Shown here: in pieces, positions 12,901 to 25,502 of the stretch
Numbering within the stretch: position 1 is the stretch's first letter
Layout of the letters: every line of letters begins with the position of its first letter
Assembly: GCA_028551475.1 (NCBI GenBank)
Contig: CM052361.1
Location: 10,485,501 to 10,549,500, forward strand
Direction: 5' to 3'
DNA length: 64,000 nucleotides
From: Casuarina equisetifolia
Taxonomy: Eukaryota; Streptophyta; Magnoliopsida; Fagales; Casuarinaceae
Notes under the pieces: model-generated
The model's input: only the letters and a program-made list of their open reading frames with translations
Told to the model about the DNA's origin: nothing
The model's database searches: none
Made by a program: the position numbers and the translations under genes

Positions 12901-14691
12901 ATCCAAGCCTAGATTCCTCTCTTCCCACTACCCTTGATACCACCTTACACCGTTCAAGTCGACCTAGTCGCCCACCCATTTGGACCTCTGACTACATATG
13001 TCCTACCCTTCCTTCGACTTCTAACACCTTTGCCTACCCCATCTCCAATTATGTCTCCCTTCAACAATGTCACCCACTTCATCAACATTTCATTGCCTCC
13101 ATCTCTGCCATCCATGAACCTTCCACTTATCATGAAGCTGCTTCTGATCCTAATTGGATAGATGCTATGCACCATGAACTCACTGCTTTAGAGGCTAACC
13201 ACACATGGGATGTGGTTCCTTTGCCCCCTAATCGACGTCCTATTGGGTGTAAATGGGTGTACAAAGTGAAGTATCATGCCGATGGTTCCATTGAGCGGTA
13301 TAAGGCCCATTTGGTGGCCAAGAGCTTTAATCAGCGTGAGGGCATCGATTACCAGGATACATTTTTGCCCACTGCAAAGCATGTCACAGTTCGTCTCATC
13401 GTCACTATTGCTACTGTTCATGATTGGTCCTTTTACCAGATGGATGTTCAAAATGCTTTTCTTCATGGTGATCTTTCTGAGGAGGTATATATGGAGCTTC
13501 CCCCTGGATTTCGCAATCAGGGGGAGCATCTAGTTTGTCGATTGTGAAAATCTCTTTATGGGTTGAAGCAAGCATCCCGTCAATGGAATGCTAAGTTTAC
13601 TGGAGCATTGATTGCACATGGTTTTGTCCAATCTTATCATGACTACTCCCTATTCACTAAGGCCAGAGGTAACTCTTTTGTGGCATTACTCATTTATGTT
13701 GATGATATATTGATCACAGGCAACAGTTAGGCAGCTATAACGGATCTCAAACGATATCTTCATGCTACCTTCTTCATGAAAGACCTGGGTCAATCAAAAT
13801 TCTTCTTGGGAATTGAAATAGCCCGTTCTCCAGAAGGCATCTCACTCAGCCAACGTAAGTACACATTAGAATTAATCTCTGAGGCTGGATTGGTAGGTTC
13901 GAGACCGTCTGTAATTCCGATGGAACAGAACAAGAAGTTCACAAGCATTGAATATGATGTTAGTTCAGAAGAGAAAACTGATGACCCGCTTCTTACAGAT
14001 CCATCCACCTATCAGAGACTGGTTGGAAGGTTGATATATCTGACTCTCACTCGACCTGATATCACTTTTTCAGTTTAACTTCTCAGTCAGTTCATGCATA
14101 ATCTGAAATAGTCCCACATGGAGGCAGCACTGAAGGTAATTAAATACCTTAAGAGTTGCCCAGGTCTTGGCCTTATGTTCCCATCCCTATCCAAATTCAA
14201 GCTTAGAGCACATTGTGATTCAGACTACAGTACATGCCCTATGACAAGAAGGTCAACGACCGGATTTTGCATAATGCTTGGAGATTCCTTAATTTCATGG
14301 CGGTCCAAGAAACAACCAACTGTATCCTTGTCATCAGCAGAAGTAGAATATAGAGTCATGCAAGTAACGACATGTGAGATAGTATGAATTATAGGGTTAC
14401 TCAAAGACTTTGGTTTTCAGATGCGACATCCAGCACTATTACATTGTGATAATGAGGCAGCAGAGAAGATAGCAGCAAATCTGATCTTTCATGAGCGTAC
14501 AAAGCACATTGAGGTGGAATGTCACTATGTAAGAGAAAAACTTCAACAAGGAATAATCACAACTCGACACGTTTCTACCAAGGAACAACCAGCTGATCTT
14601 TTGACAAAGGCACTTTGCAGCAAACAACATTGGCATCTTCTCTCCAAGCTCGGAGTATTTGATCTCTTCAAATCTCCGGCTTGAGGGGGAG

Positions 14692-14917
14692 TGTTGATAT
14701 TTGAATTTCTTACCTAATACCTTACCATAATTGTCCCTAATTATGTGTTTGTGTTAGGTAGAATATTATGTAATTATTGTAATTATTATGTTTTCCTTGT
14801 ATAGATTAGGTTTACAACATATAAATGTATGCTTGCTATTGTAAAGAATTAGATTAATAAAACTCAAATATTTGCTCACCTGTCGGCCTTTCTCTTCCGC
14901 CATCTCAAAATCTTACA
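14692..14917 (+). repeat. 3' LTR of copia element 1
   Basis: 226 bp, preceded directly by a purine-rich tract and followed by the ACTCA target duplication. Confidence 0.95.
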
Positions 14918-14922
14918 ACTCA

Positions 14923-15337
14923 CAAACTAGAAGAGGCTAGTCAAGCTCAACACAACAGCCCAGAAATCGAACTAAACTCCGATGGTTAACTTGGCACAAA
15001 ATTCGGACCTCATTGAGAATTTGATCAATGCCCTTTGTACTACCAGGCTTGGCGTGCTTAATGGCTATGATGGTTCCATCATCTAGAGTGCCCTTGAAGA
15101 CCTCACCAAAACCACCGGCGCCGAGCAGTTTGTCTTTGGAGAAGTTCTTCGTTACTCTTGCTATTTCTTTGGCGGTGAAGATCCTGGCTGATTTTCCACT
15201 ATTGTCGGCATTTAAGATGCATGTGGGCAACTTGCCTAGAATTGATTTCCCGCCCTCCTTAGATTGCAGACACAGCTTGTACACTGTAGCTGCAATTAAG
15301 ACTTCGACTAGCACTACACACACAGCAACAGCCGTGC
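14923..15337 (-). pseudogene. WAKL-A transmembrane segment and kinase N-lobe
   Basis: After a 3' splice site at 15338-15339, GTAVAVCVVLVEVLIAATVY forms the membrane span. The kinase domain opens with ARIFTAKEIARVTKNFSKDK and the glycine loop LGAGGFGEVFKG. The ATP-binding Lys is in IIAIKHAKPG and the aC-helix region is LNEVRILCQVNHRSLVRFLG. An in-frame TAG follows CCVELD, where WAKL-B has a glutamine codon. Confidence 0.88.
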
Positions 15338-15859
15338 CTAAAGAATTAAAGATAATCACAAAATCAGTAATCAAATCTAGTAGTTACTTCTATAGATGTT
15401 ATATCATTTCATGTCATTATTTCAAATGCATGGAGGTTAACACAAACCCTATGCATTGATGTGTCTTAATTAACATTGGAAAACGTACACGGTCATCTAG
15501 ATTCTATGGGAACTAGTACATACCTCTAAGTAGGTGCATCCGGCTCTTTATGCTCTTGCAATCTCCCTCCTGCTCGTAATTTTATGCTAAAAAGAGAGGG
15601 AAAAAAGTCATGTTGAAAGTAAGTGAAAATTTTCATCCATAGCTCAAATGAAGCACATAAAGAATCTATTATCATCAAAATTTAGATGGTCAATATAGAC
15701 AAACACTTACCTTATAACATCAGTGCTTTTGACATGTAAAAGAACCAAAGAGCGGCATGAAGACTTGAAAGAAAATTCTCAAGGTAAGACATATGTTTGC
15801 TAGTAAAATGAAATAGGTAATTAGTAATGAGAAATTTGTGTTTCTATGAGAAAATATTT

Positions 15860-16598
15860 TTTGGCCAGAAGCCCTATTGCTAGTAGAATTAGGGAACAAA
15901 TCATTCTAACTCTGGAATATCTAGAAATGCAAAGATAGTAGCAATAATTTAGAATAGAGAAGGGAGTTTACCTATAATTAGGAGTTCTTATGACATACAC
16001 TTATAAGTAATATTAATGTTTTGCCTAAGCCTAATAATATGATAGAAGACAAATTTGTGTTGATTGCTTTAGCTTATGGAAGGTACTAAACTAATTCTGT
16101 TTGGAAAGCCAATACTCCTTAGTACTCTAAAGTGGATTGGTATGCAATTGAATGGCTCCAATATACAAATTCTAACCAATCCATATTACTATAGACTTCA
16201 ATTTCTTGGAACATTAAGAGATAAGCTATTACCTATGCCTTATAGAGTTAAATGAGTCCAAATACCACATCTTTACAAAGTTTCAAGACAAGTATTTTTA
16301 AATCCGTACTATTATTTGTACTATCAAGAAGGAAATTAGTGACATAATTTCTAGATGCATTGTTAGTTTAGAAATCATACTCTTGAAGAGGGTCGCTTTA
16401 GAGATAAATTTGTCAATATAAAGAAAGAAAAATCCAAAACAGATAAAAGCTTGGATGGTTAGAGTGCCTAAAAGTTAGATGAGATAATCTTTGATTTGAT
16501 TTAATGTTGTATGTGGTCTTAATCTAAGGATACATCCATAATCTTATCATGTACATTTACATATTAGATATATAAATACATTTGCTTATAAAAAAAAA
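15860..16598 (+). mobile_element. 5'-truncated LINE fragment in WAKL-A intron 1 (copy 1)
   Basis: This is the counterpart of the better-kept fragment at 32290-33112. Shared landmarks are 'gtttacctataa', 'gcctaataatat', 'tggaaggtact' and 'gatttgatt', and it ends in 'catttgcttat' plus an A run at 16589-16598. The coding trace is decayed here. Its presence in both segmental copies dates it before the duplication. Confidence 0.6.
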
Positions 16599-17671
16599 AC
16601 ACTAAAACTTGGGGCTTGCTAAATGATAAGCTTTTCTTTACACGCATAGTGGTCAAAATGATTCTGGTGTGAAAGCAAGACGAAACTACGGAAAATATCA
16701 ATCAAATATCCCCAATACTATGTTGTTGTAGACTCGTTGGCAAGTTTTGATATTGCCCTTATTTTTATAATTAAAAACCTGGGGAGCTAAACTTCTTTTT
16801 CTTTTTGATTTCTTAGGGAAAAAAAGAAAGAAAAAAAGAGAGAACTCGTGAAACCTAACCGTTATCAGTTTTCATGAAACTTTCCAAAATATTTCACGTT
16901 ATAAACTCTACCTCGTTGGTTCTTGTAACTTTCAACTAGTTGTGTCTCTAGGAGAACATTAATGAAGAAAGCCAATAGTAGGAGAAATTGGCACTGCATA
17001 CTAGGTGCATTCTATGTAAGGCAGTAGAAGAAAGTTATGGACTCTAAATTCATTCTTTCTAAGCTTTTGTGCATTCTATCTGAATTGGATTGAATCAATC
17101 AGGAAGTGGAAATGTCTCATATGCCTAGTCACTAGGCTGATGATAATTGCTGCTGTCTATGAACTCTGCCGGGAAATGAGTACTAAAATCTTTGATTGGA
17201 AGCAAAGCGCACGACCAGTTTTTGTCTCAGAAAGGAGGCTGTTTGAGTAAAGGATATCTGATTTGATTCTGCTGGTGTGCGCTTTGTAGTTTTTTAAGAA
17301 TGTTGTAAGAGACCTTTTCTAATGAAAATTTTGGCCTTTATGTAAGAAAAAATTTAGGTTTCCGACAGCTTCTCCTGATCGAACAGTCGAAACAAAAAAC
17401 GAGAAACTTGGGAAAAGTTTCCACGTCTAGAGCACATGGCTAAGTCACCACCGTACAGATCCATATCACCGTTTGCCATGCAAAAACGATAGTCTGAATC
17501 TGGGTTTTTTCATGGCATCATGTGATTGGTAGCAGACTGAGTACCGGTTACAAATCCCATGCACGAGGTGAAAAAAATTGATTGGGATCTTACGTAATAT
17601 GAGTCAAACTCCTAAAAAAAATAACAATAACATTAATAATTAAAATTAGGTAGGAGGCCACTGACACTTAC

Positions 17672-17820
17672 CGGTGCAAATTCCATTGACGGGGTCCCAT
17701 TGGAACCCACTGTGGCACAAGCACCTTCTCCGTCCATGGCTTGTCAGCTCCAGTAGACAAGATGAATTCGGCCAATCTTGGCAATCCAACGGCATCTTGC
17801 AGAGTGGTTCCGGTGGCAAT
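17672..17820 (-). pseudogene. WAKL-A exon 1, second part: WAK-associated C-terminal cysteine stretch
   Basis: On the far side of the 7-kb copia element the reading frame resumes as PPEPLCKMPLDCQDWPNSSC, then HGRRRCLCHSGFQWDPVNGI followed by CT. This is the CxxxxDCxxxxNSxC...CxCxxGFxWDPxxGxC pattern of WAKL ectodomains. The exon ends at 17672 before GTAAGT. Confidence 0.85.
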
Positions 17821-18267
17821 TGTTAGCTTAATTTTTATTTAAGCTTGCTTAAGTGGGTTATATTATGTTGGTCCATGAGAGTTCTAAATATGGATTAGCT
17901 GATGTGAGCCGTGGCTAACCAAAGAGGGTCGTGATGAGTAGGCCTATTGGGTTGCACATCAAGTAAGACTAGGTCTTATCCTCTAGCTCATATAAATTCG
18001 TAATGTTCTTAAGGTTTTATATGGTTACTCTTCACAAAAGAGGCGAAACTTAGGGTCTCTCATCGAGCTAGTGATTCTTATGATAATAGAGAATATTCAC
18101 CTAAGCTGAATTTGAAGGAGCATTATTGGGTTTACGACAACATGAGAATGGATTGCAAAAGCAGTATGTTTCTATCTATCCAATTTCTGTTTGTTTACTA
18201 AATCAAAATCATATAAACGGTATTTTAGATCTGTCTACGCAGATCCTATAAAGTTTCTTTTCTAACA
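17821..18267 (+). repeat. 5' LTR of copia element 2
   Basis: 447 bp, TG...CA ends, same length as the right LTR. Most of the differences between the two are transitions. Confidence 0.94.
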
Positions 18268-18769
18268 TGTGATATCAGAGCATCCTAGATGAGGTCTAAA
18301 ATTTGGTTTTGATTTTTATTTGGTTTACAGAAATCGTTTTTATTTTTAGTTCAGTTCAAAATGTGATTTGCTAAACATTTGGGTGTTGTTTGTGATTTGG
18401 TGAAATAATTTTTTGATTATTTGGGTTCAAATTATATTTTTCAAAATTTTTAAATTACAAAAATCCCAAATCTCTTAATCGGGCAAAATTTGATGAAATT
18501 TTGATCCGATTGAGGTGTTTCTCCCCACAATCGGCTTCTATGCAGAGCGATCTACAATTCTACACGAACTTTTAGCACCAAAATCGTATTTTTAGTCCAT
18601 TTTCGTTTTTTTCAAAACCTAACATTTTTGGTTCAAATTTTGGTCATTTTTGTGGTTTAATTGGCCAAAATAACATGTTTTTAGCACTTTTTGGCAAATC
18701 TGTGCTGAAATCGGTGTAGATTTTGTGCTAATTTTGCATGAATCTGTGAATTGCAAACGAAAACATTCA

Positions 18770-19180
18770 CGGTTCGTTCGGGTCTTGTTTGGGTCATTTT
18801 TGACCCGAATAGCAGGATCAACCCGCTTTGCGGGTCATCCGGGTTTGGACCTAACTAGGCTAGACCTGGGTCAAGATGGTCCGACCCATTTGGGTTGAGC
18901 TGGCCTGGCCCATTAGGGTCGGCCTGGCCTGGCTTGGCCCAGCCCATCGGGGTCAGCCCGATCTAGCCCATCGCCTGATCCAGCCTATCACCTAATCCAG
19001 CCCATCAGAATTGGGTAACCGGTTCAGCCCAATTGAGCCCACAAGTTTGGCCCAATCGGGTCAACCCAATTCAACCCATCCGGGTTAGGTCCATTTGGGT
19101 CAACCTGGTCTGACCCATTCGGGTCCATGGGCCCGACCCAGTCAAAGGGTCAACCCAACTCAATCAACAGTCATTGATCA
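18770..19180 (+). repeat. GC-rich degenerate repeat in the leader of copia element 2
   Basis: About 400 bp of short degenerate units built on 'gacccattcgggt', 'cagcccatc' and 'ggcctggc', strikingly richer in G and C than the rest of this AT-rich element. It has no open frame that looks coding. Confidence 0.65.
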
Positions 19181-22100
19181 ACGGTTAACAGTCAACGGTT
19201 AAAAAAAAAAAGTCAACTATTTTGACCAAAAACTTTGACTGGCACGTGAAAGTGCGTAGGTGGTCCAAATTGAGTGTAGTTTGAACCATAATGTGTATTT
19301 TTAAATAATGAACATTTTGATATATTATATAATATATTTTATATATCTTTTCAGTCTCTTTTGATATTTTAAAGTTTGGAGCATGTATGTTGACATCTTG
19401 TTTATTTTCTATCATGCTTAAGTTTGTTCATAAACATACTTTGTATGTTATTATAGTATATGTAATTGAAGCATGCATTTAGTTGAGTCTGTTAAAGTGT
19501 TAATTCATATTCTAATGAGTACATCAAGCATATCCCGTAGTATGAATATGATCCAATTAGGTTGTGATTGCCAAAGTAGCACAACTTAATTGTGTTCAAG
19601 AAGTTTTCTTATGTGGATGGAGACATTTTTGTTTTAGTATATAGTTATACTTCCAAAGGAGGTGATTATATATTAGATATAAAGAGCTGCATAGTTAAAA
19701 TGCATGTGTTTAGACTAATTGGATTAGTCTATACACCTAAAGGTGGTAGATTGTGAAAATTAAAATATTCTCATGGCCTTTACTATGTTGAGATTTTTAC
19801 ATTGATTTGTTATGTATTTTGCCCAAAGGTGTTTACATGATAGAGTTTGTGAATCTCCAAATATGTGATTGTATTTATAAAGTACTCGTATATTACTAAT
19901 ATTGTATTAGCTCACTTTTAGTCACCTTTCCTTTCAACAACCAAATGATAACTATTGAGACACTTACGGGTGTGAACTTTAAAAGATGAAAAGAGGATGT
20001 TATGTTTGCAATGGAGATGACAAATATTCATTCTACTTTCATTATAGAATAGCCAACTGTTCTTACTGTAGAGAGTACTGAAGAGCAAAAAAAACTTTTG
20101 AATCATGGACAAGGAGTAATCGGATTTGTTTATTGTCCATGAAGAGGTCAATCATGAATCATCTTAAGAGTGGTTGCCTGTGGATGGTACTACTAAGGCA
20201 TTTATGGAAGCTGTAAAGAACAGGTATAAGGTATCTTCAAATACTGAAACAGGGCAGCTTCTTCAGGCATTATATGCCATAAGGTATGATGGAGCTAGTG
20301 ATGTAAGAGATTACATCATCAAAATGGTAGATTACCAAACAAAGCTTAAGGCTTTGGTTGTTGCACTTCTTGATGCATGTGTTATCCATCATGCTCTGAA
20401 TTTGCTTCCTCCTGAAGTTGGAATAATCAAGACTGCTTATAATAATCAAGAGGAGAGCTGGTCTTTTAATAATCTGATTGCTAAAGTAGTAGCTGAGGAA
20501 GAGAAATTGAAGCGATAGAAGTCATATATGGTAATGTATTCTCCCAATTCAAATGTGGAAAAAGTAAGAAGAGTAGTTGCACCAAGTCATCCAAGTATTC
20601 GTTCAACCTCTAAGAATGTTAGTTCATCTGGTCATAAAGGTGGCGTAAAGAAAACACTCTTTAAGAAAGAGAGTGATCGTTGCTTCTTCTATAAGAAGAA
20701 AGGTCACATGAAGAAAAAGTGTAACAAATATAAATTTTGGCTTCAAAAACGCAAACCAGTAGGTAATAGTTCTTTGGTTTTTGTTTGTGAATCTAATATA
20801 TCTGTAGCCCCATTAAGTTCTTGGTGGCTAGATACTGGTGTAACTAATCGTGTTGCTTTTACCATTCAGGGTTTCATAAACAAGCGGAGAATAAGTAAAG
20901 ATGAACTATGGCTTACAGTTAGAAATAATGCTAAAGTCCCTGTAGACTTTATGGGAGATATTGTTTTAACATTAGATTCTGGTTTTCAAATGTTATTAAA
21001 TAACACTTTTTATGTACCATCGTTTAGATGAAATTTAATTTTTGTTTCTGTTTTAGACATGAATGGTTATGCATTTAAAATAAAGAATTCAATGATTACT
21101 TTGTTTTATAATTCAAATAAAGTTGGATCTTGTGTTTTATCATATGGTTTATATCAATTAAGTTTATCTCCCTATAATGTCTATAATATTGAAAAGGTTG
21201 TTCCAAAAAGGTTTTTACCTAAAGAGTAATCATACATGTTGTGCATAAAAGGCTTGGTCACATTTCTAGAGAGAGGGTGGATAGATTGATAAAGTCTAAC
21301 ATTCTTCCTCCTCTTAAAGATGATCTAGAGACATGTATTGATTGTTGTAAAGGCAAAATGGTCAAGATAAAGGAAAAGACTGCAAATCACAGTTCTGATC
21401 TCTTAGAGATTATATACATTGATATCAATGGACCCTATACATCAACCTTATGTAGAAATGTATATTTTATTACATTTATAGATGATTTTTTCTGTTATGG
21501 TTACCTGTATTTGATTAAGGAAAAGTCTAAGTCTCTTGATAAATTCAAGATTTTTAGGATGAAGTCGAAGAATAGTTAGGAAAAATAATCAAGGTTGTTA
21601 GATCAAATAGAGGGGGAGAATATTATGGCAAACATAGCGATGCTGGACAACTTAAAGGCCCGTTTGCTCAATATTTAGAAGACTCGGGAATAGTTGCTCA
21701 ATTTACAATGCCAGGGAGTCCTGAATAAAATGGTGTAGTTGAAAGACGTAACAAGACTCTTATGGATATGGTGAGAAGTATGGTCGATAGAACTAATTTA
21801 CTTGGTTTCTTATGGGGAGAAACTTTGAAAACAACTCTTTATATACTCAATCGAGTACCCACAAAAGCTATTCCGCTTACACTGTTTGAGTTGTGGACTG
21901 ATTGTGTACCTAGTTTAAACCATTTAAGAGTTTGGGGATGTCCTGCAGAAGTAAGATTGTATAGTCCAACTCTAGGTAAGTTGGATTCAAGGACTACAAG
22001 ATGTTACTTTGTATCTTATCCTGATCATTCTAAGGGATATCGTTTCTATAACCCATCTGGAGGAACTAGAATTGTAGAGTCCCAAACTGCTAAGTTTTTG

Positions 22101-24427
22101 GAGCTTGATGTAACGAAAAATGTTGGAAGTCCTTCTCCACCAATTCAAGATGCAGATGAAGTAGGCACGTCTGTGACGTTTTCTTTACCTACTCAAGAAA
22201 TAAAAATGCCTATAGTACCAACTGTAAGGACTTCTGAGCCTTCATCATCTGTTACAGATCTAGTTGCGGAACATCAAGTGCAGAATCAAGATCCTGAACC
22301 TATACTTTGAAGTTCAACTAGAGAAAGAAGGTATGCTATTCATCCAGATTATTTAGTTTATTTGGGTGAACATGATTATGATATAGGAGTTATGAAGGAT
22401 CCAATAACATATACAGAATCAATATCAAGTTCTCAAACAAAGTTATGGTTAGATGCAATGCAAGATGAAATGCAATCTATGAAGCATAATGATGTTTGGG
22501 AACTAGTTGAGTTACCTGAAGGTTGTAAACCTGTTGGTTGTAAATGGGTATATAAGACTAAAAGGAGTTATACTGAGCAAGTTGAAAGGTTTAAAGCAAG
22601 ATTAGTAGCAAAAGGTTTCACACAGAAAGAATGAATAGATTATAATGAAACTTTTTCTCCAGTCTCTTCTAAAGATTCCTTTAGAATTGTAATGGCTCTA
22701 GAAGAGCTCATTTTGATATGGAATTACACCAAATGGATGTTAAAACTACTTTTATGAATGGAACACTAGATGAAATAGTGTATATGAAACAACTTGAAGG
22801 CTTTGAAATGAAAGGAGGGGAAAAACTTATTTGTAGACTTAAAAAGTCTATTTATGGTTTAAAGCAAGCTTCTACACAATGGTACATAAGGTTTGATAGT
22901 TTTATCACTGCATACGGTTTTGTGGAGAATAAAGTAGATCGTTGTATATACACCAAGATTAGTGGGAGCACTCCAATCTTTCTTGTCCTTTATGTGGATG
23001 ACATTTTGCTTGCAAGTAATAGTTAAACGTTATTTCATAAGACTAAAGAATTGTTGTCAACTCAGTTTGATATGAAGGATCTTGGTGAAGCAATTTATGT
23101 TTTAGGGATTGAAATTCAAAGGGACCATTCTCGGCGTTTATTGGGGCTTTCTCAAAAGGCATATATAGGTCAAATTCTTGAACGGTATAACATGGAAGAT
23201 TGTAAAGGAGGCAAAGTGCCAATCTATAAGAATGATAAATTAAATAAAGATCAATGCCCTGAGATGGAAGAAGAGAAAGCTTTAATGAGGAATATACCAT
23301 ATGCAAGTGCGCTTGGTAGTATTATGTATGCTCAAGTTTATACACGCCCTAACATAGCTTTTATAACAGGACTTCTTGGAAGATATCAATCGAATCCTGG
23401 ACAAGAGCATTGGGTAGCTGTTAAGAAGGTCTTAAGGTACTTAAAGAGAATGAAAGATTGTATGATGACCTGCATGCATGTAGAAGAACTAGAGCTGGTT
23501 GGTATATAAATTCAGATTTTGTTGGATGTAATGATGATTGGAAATCTACCTCAGGATATGTGTTTATGATGGCAGGAGGAGTCATTTCATGGAAAAGCTC
23601 AAAACAGACAATGATGACATCTTCAACCATGCATTCGGAATTTATGATATGTTATGGAGCATCCATTCAAGCTGTTTGGCTAAAAAACCTCATAAGAGAG
23701 TTACAAGACTTTGATTTTGTTAATAGACTAATCAAGTTATACTGTGATAATAAAACTGCAGTATTGTTTATTAACAATAACAAAAGTCTAGAAGGGTCCA
23801 AACATATAGACATAAAGTACTTAACCATAAAGGAAAAGGTTAAGGAAGGTGAAATTATAGTAGAGTCGATTAGTACAGTTGATATGATAGCTGATCCACT
23901 TACTAAAGGTCTAAGCCCTTATGTTTATGAAAGACATGTCAATAGCATAGGCTTAGCGGCATCATGGGATGCTTTTATATAGTAGGAGCTAATAATATTC
24001 TCTTTAAAGACTTAAGGTAAAAGTATACCTTAAACATTGGCTGGAATTAGTTAGCCATAAGGATATCTTGTAATATATAAAGTTTAACTCAAGTTATAAA
24101 GTGCAAGATATGTTAAGGTTAATTGGAACCATAAAGTAAATTCTCTGATGACATTCTGTTATTGAAGGAGAGAAAATTAGATTGACAACAATAATAACAC
24201 ATACATAAATTGTTTAAGTGTTATATAGTTGCCACATCACCATATTTATCCATTTTAAGAGATTGAAAATTTTGTAGTCATGATTGGTGCTATATCTCTT
24301 AATATATATAATTACTAGTGTGATTCAAAGTTTAAGATCTCATATGGTTGGATTCTAGTTAAGAATTGTTTCTGGATCAATTTAAAGATGTGCATAATTT
24401 CAGTTTAATATAGCCCAAGTGGGAGAA

Positions 24428-24874
24428 TGTTAGCTTAATTTTTATTTAAGCTTACTTAAGTGGGCTATATTATGTTGGTCCATGAGAGTTCTAAATATGG
24501 ACTGGTTGATGTGGGCCGTGGCTAACCAAATAAGGCCGTGATGAGTGGGACTATTGGGTTGCACATAAGGTAGGATTAGGTCTTATCCTCTAACTCATAT
24601 AAATTCGTAATGTTCTTAGGGTTTCATATGGTTGCTCTTCACAAAAGAGGCGAAACCTAGGCTCTCTCATCGAGCAAGTGATTCTTATTAGAATAGAGGA
24701 TATTCGCCTAAGCCGAATTCAAAGGAGCATTATTGGATTTATGACAACGTGAGAATGGATCGCAAAAGCAGTATGTTTCTATCTATCCAATTTCTGTTTG
24801 TTTGCTAAATCAAGATCATATAAACGGTATTTTAGATCTGTTTACGCAGATCCTATAAAGTTTCTTTTCTAACA
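24428..24874 (+). repeat. 3' LTR of copia element 2
   Basis: 447 bp, preceded by a purine-rich 'agtgggagaa' stretch and followed by the GCAAT target duplication. Confidence 0.94.
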
Positions 24875-24879
24875 GCAAT

Positions 24880-25502
24880 GCCCACTGTATCTCCACCCCA
24901 GGCTGTGGCCACTTACTCACAGGCAAAGAATCATTCAAGTTGACAAAACTGTCATACGCTGAACATTGCTGCTTTCCAATCCTGATATTATACGCCGGTA
25001 CATACCCGGCTGTGTTGGACGAACAGCACAGCGGCAAGGCCCCACAGGCGGCATAGGCCACCACATTAGCTTTGATATAGTTGTGGCATATGCTTGTTGA
25101 TGAACAATCTAAGAACGGAAGTTGAAGCACTTCAGTGGTACAGTTCACAAGGATGACGGTGTTGCTGGTAGTGAAGTTGAAGGGAAGGTTCTCATATAGC
25201 ATGATTCCCTGGCTTCCAAAATCGGCCGCCACGCAGGTGTTATTGGCTAAGCCAGGGGGGCGGATGGTTAGCTGCTGCCTCAGATGGTCGATGGATGTGA
25301 TCATGTAGGATGATCCATTGGGCACTTTGAACCAGAGCGTGTCTGCGTTGCACTGAATCTTGTAGGACTGGTTGCCGCAGTCCGGTCCTGTGCTGAGTGG
25401 ATATGGCACCGGAGTATTCCTGCAGTCCCGGCAACGCTTTGCACCGATGACGGTATCGGGAACGGATAACAATGCTAAAGTGAGGATTATAAGAGAAAGC
25501 AT
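24880..25502 (-). pseudogene. WAKL-A exon 1, first part: signal peptide and GUB_WAK-like ectodomain
   Basis: The ORF opens MLSLIILTLALLSVPDTVIG, a clear signal peptide. It continues with the cysteine-rich pattern of the galacturonan-binding WAK domain: CRDCRNTPVPYPLSTGPDCG, then YKIQCNADTLWF, NNTCVAADFGSQGI, LVNCTTEVLQL, SSTSICHNYIKAN and AACGALPLCCSS. It stays open to the copia border at 24879/24880 (VEIQWAL). The start at 25502 is favoured because it gives a standard signal peptide and because the same start is kept in WAKL-B. Confidence 0.88.

Larger units (their letters stand above)
9336..14917 (+). mobile_element. Ty1/copia LTR retrotransposon 1, full length, degraded coding region
   Basis: A 5,582-bp element with two 226-bp LTRs (9336-9561 and 14692-14917), both starting TGTTGATATTTG and ending ATCTTACA. 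They are flanked by the target duplication ACTCA (9331-9335 and 14918-14922). A primer-binding site of the tRNA-Met type (tggtacccgagcc) follows the left LTR at 9562. A polypurine tract (ttgagggggag) precedes the right LTR. Parts in copia order: gag with zinc knuckle CNHCKKPGHVQEAC (about 10012-11420), protease IDSGATDHITC (about 11410), integrase (about 11870-12700), reverse transcriptase with QMDVQNAFLHGDL (about 13170-14080) and RNase H to 14684. About six to eight breaks, so not autonomous now. The LTRs differ at 5 of 226 positions by eye, so it is young: roughly 0.9 My at 1.3e-8 per site per year, more if the host evolves slowly. Confidence 0.96.
17821..24874 (+). mobile_element. Ty1/copia LTR retrotransposon 2, full length, degraded coding region
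   Basis: A 7,054-bp element with two 447-bp LTRs (17821-18267 and 24428-24874), starting TGTTAGCTTAA and ending TTTTCTAACA. It is flanked by the target duplication GCAAT (17816-17820 and 24875-24879). A tRNA-Met-type primer site (tgatatcagagc) follows the left LTR. Parts in order: long leader (18268-20170), gag with a zinc-knuckle-like stretch (20174-20790), protease region (about 20820-21030), integrase (about 21240-22100), reverse transcriptase with QMDVKTTFMNGTLD and LYVDDILLAS (22490-23500) and RNase H ending near 23980. Roughly ten breaks, so it is a fossil. By eye 36 of 447 LTR positions differ (about 8%), making it clearly older than element 1: about 3 My at the same assumed rate. Confidence 0.95.
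8633..25502 (-). pseudogene. WAKL-A: wall-associated receptor kinase-like pseudogene split by two copia elements
   Basis: A host receptor kinase gene of the WAK-like (WAKL20) type. Exon 1 is 25502-24880 plus 17820-17672 and encodes signal peptide, cysteine-rich galacturonan-binding-like domain and an EGF-like stretch. A small exon 2 is at 15586-15524. Exon 3 is 15337-14923 plus 9330-8633 and encodes the transmembrane segment and kinase domain. Both interruptions are complete Ty1/copia elements flanked by 5-bp target duplications (GCAAT and ACTCA). The gene also carries stops of its own: TAG in the codon after CCVELD (14936-14938) and TAA after RYLDP (just before 9035). The activation-loop DFG reads NFG. 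Exon 2 opens with an in-frame TAA because the acceptor seen in WAKL-B is altered. The protein can no longer be made whole. Confidence 0.9.
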
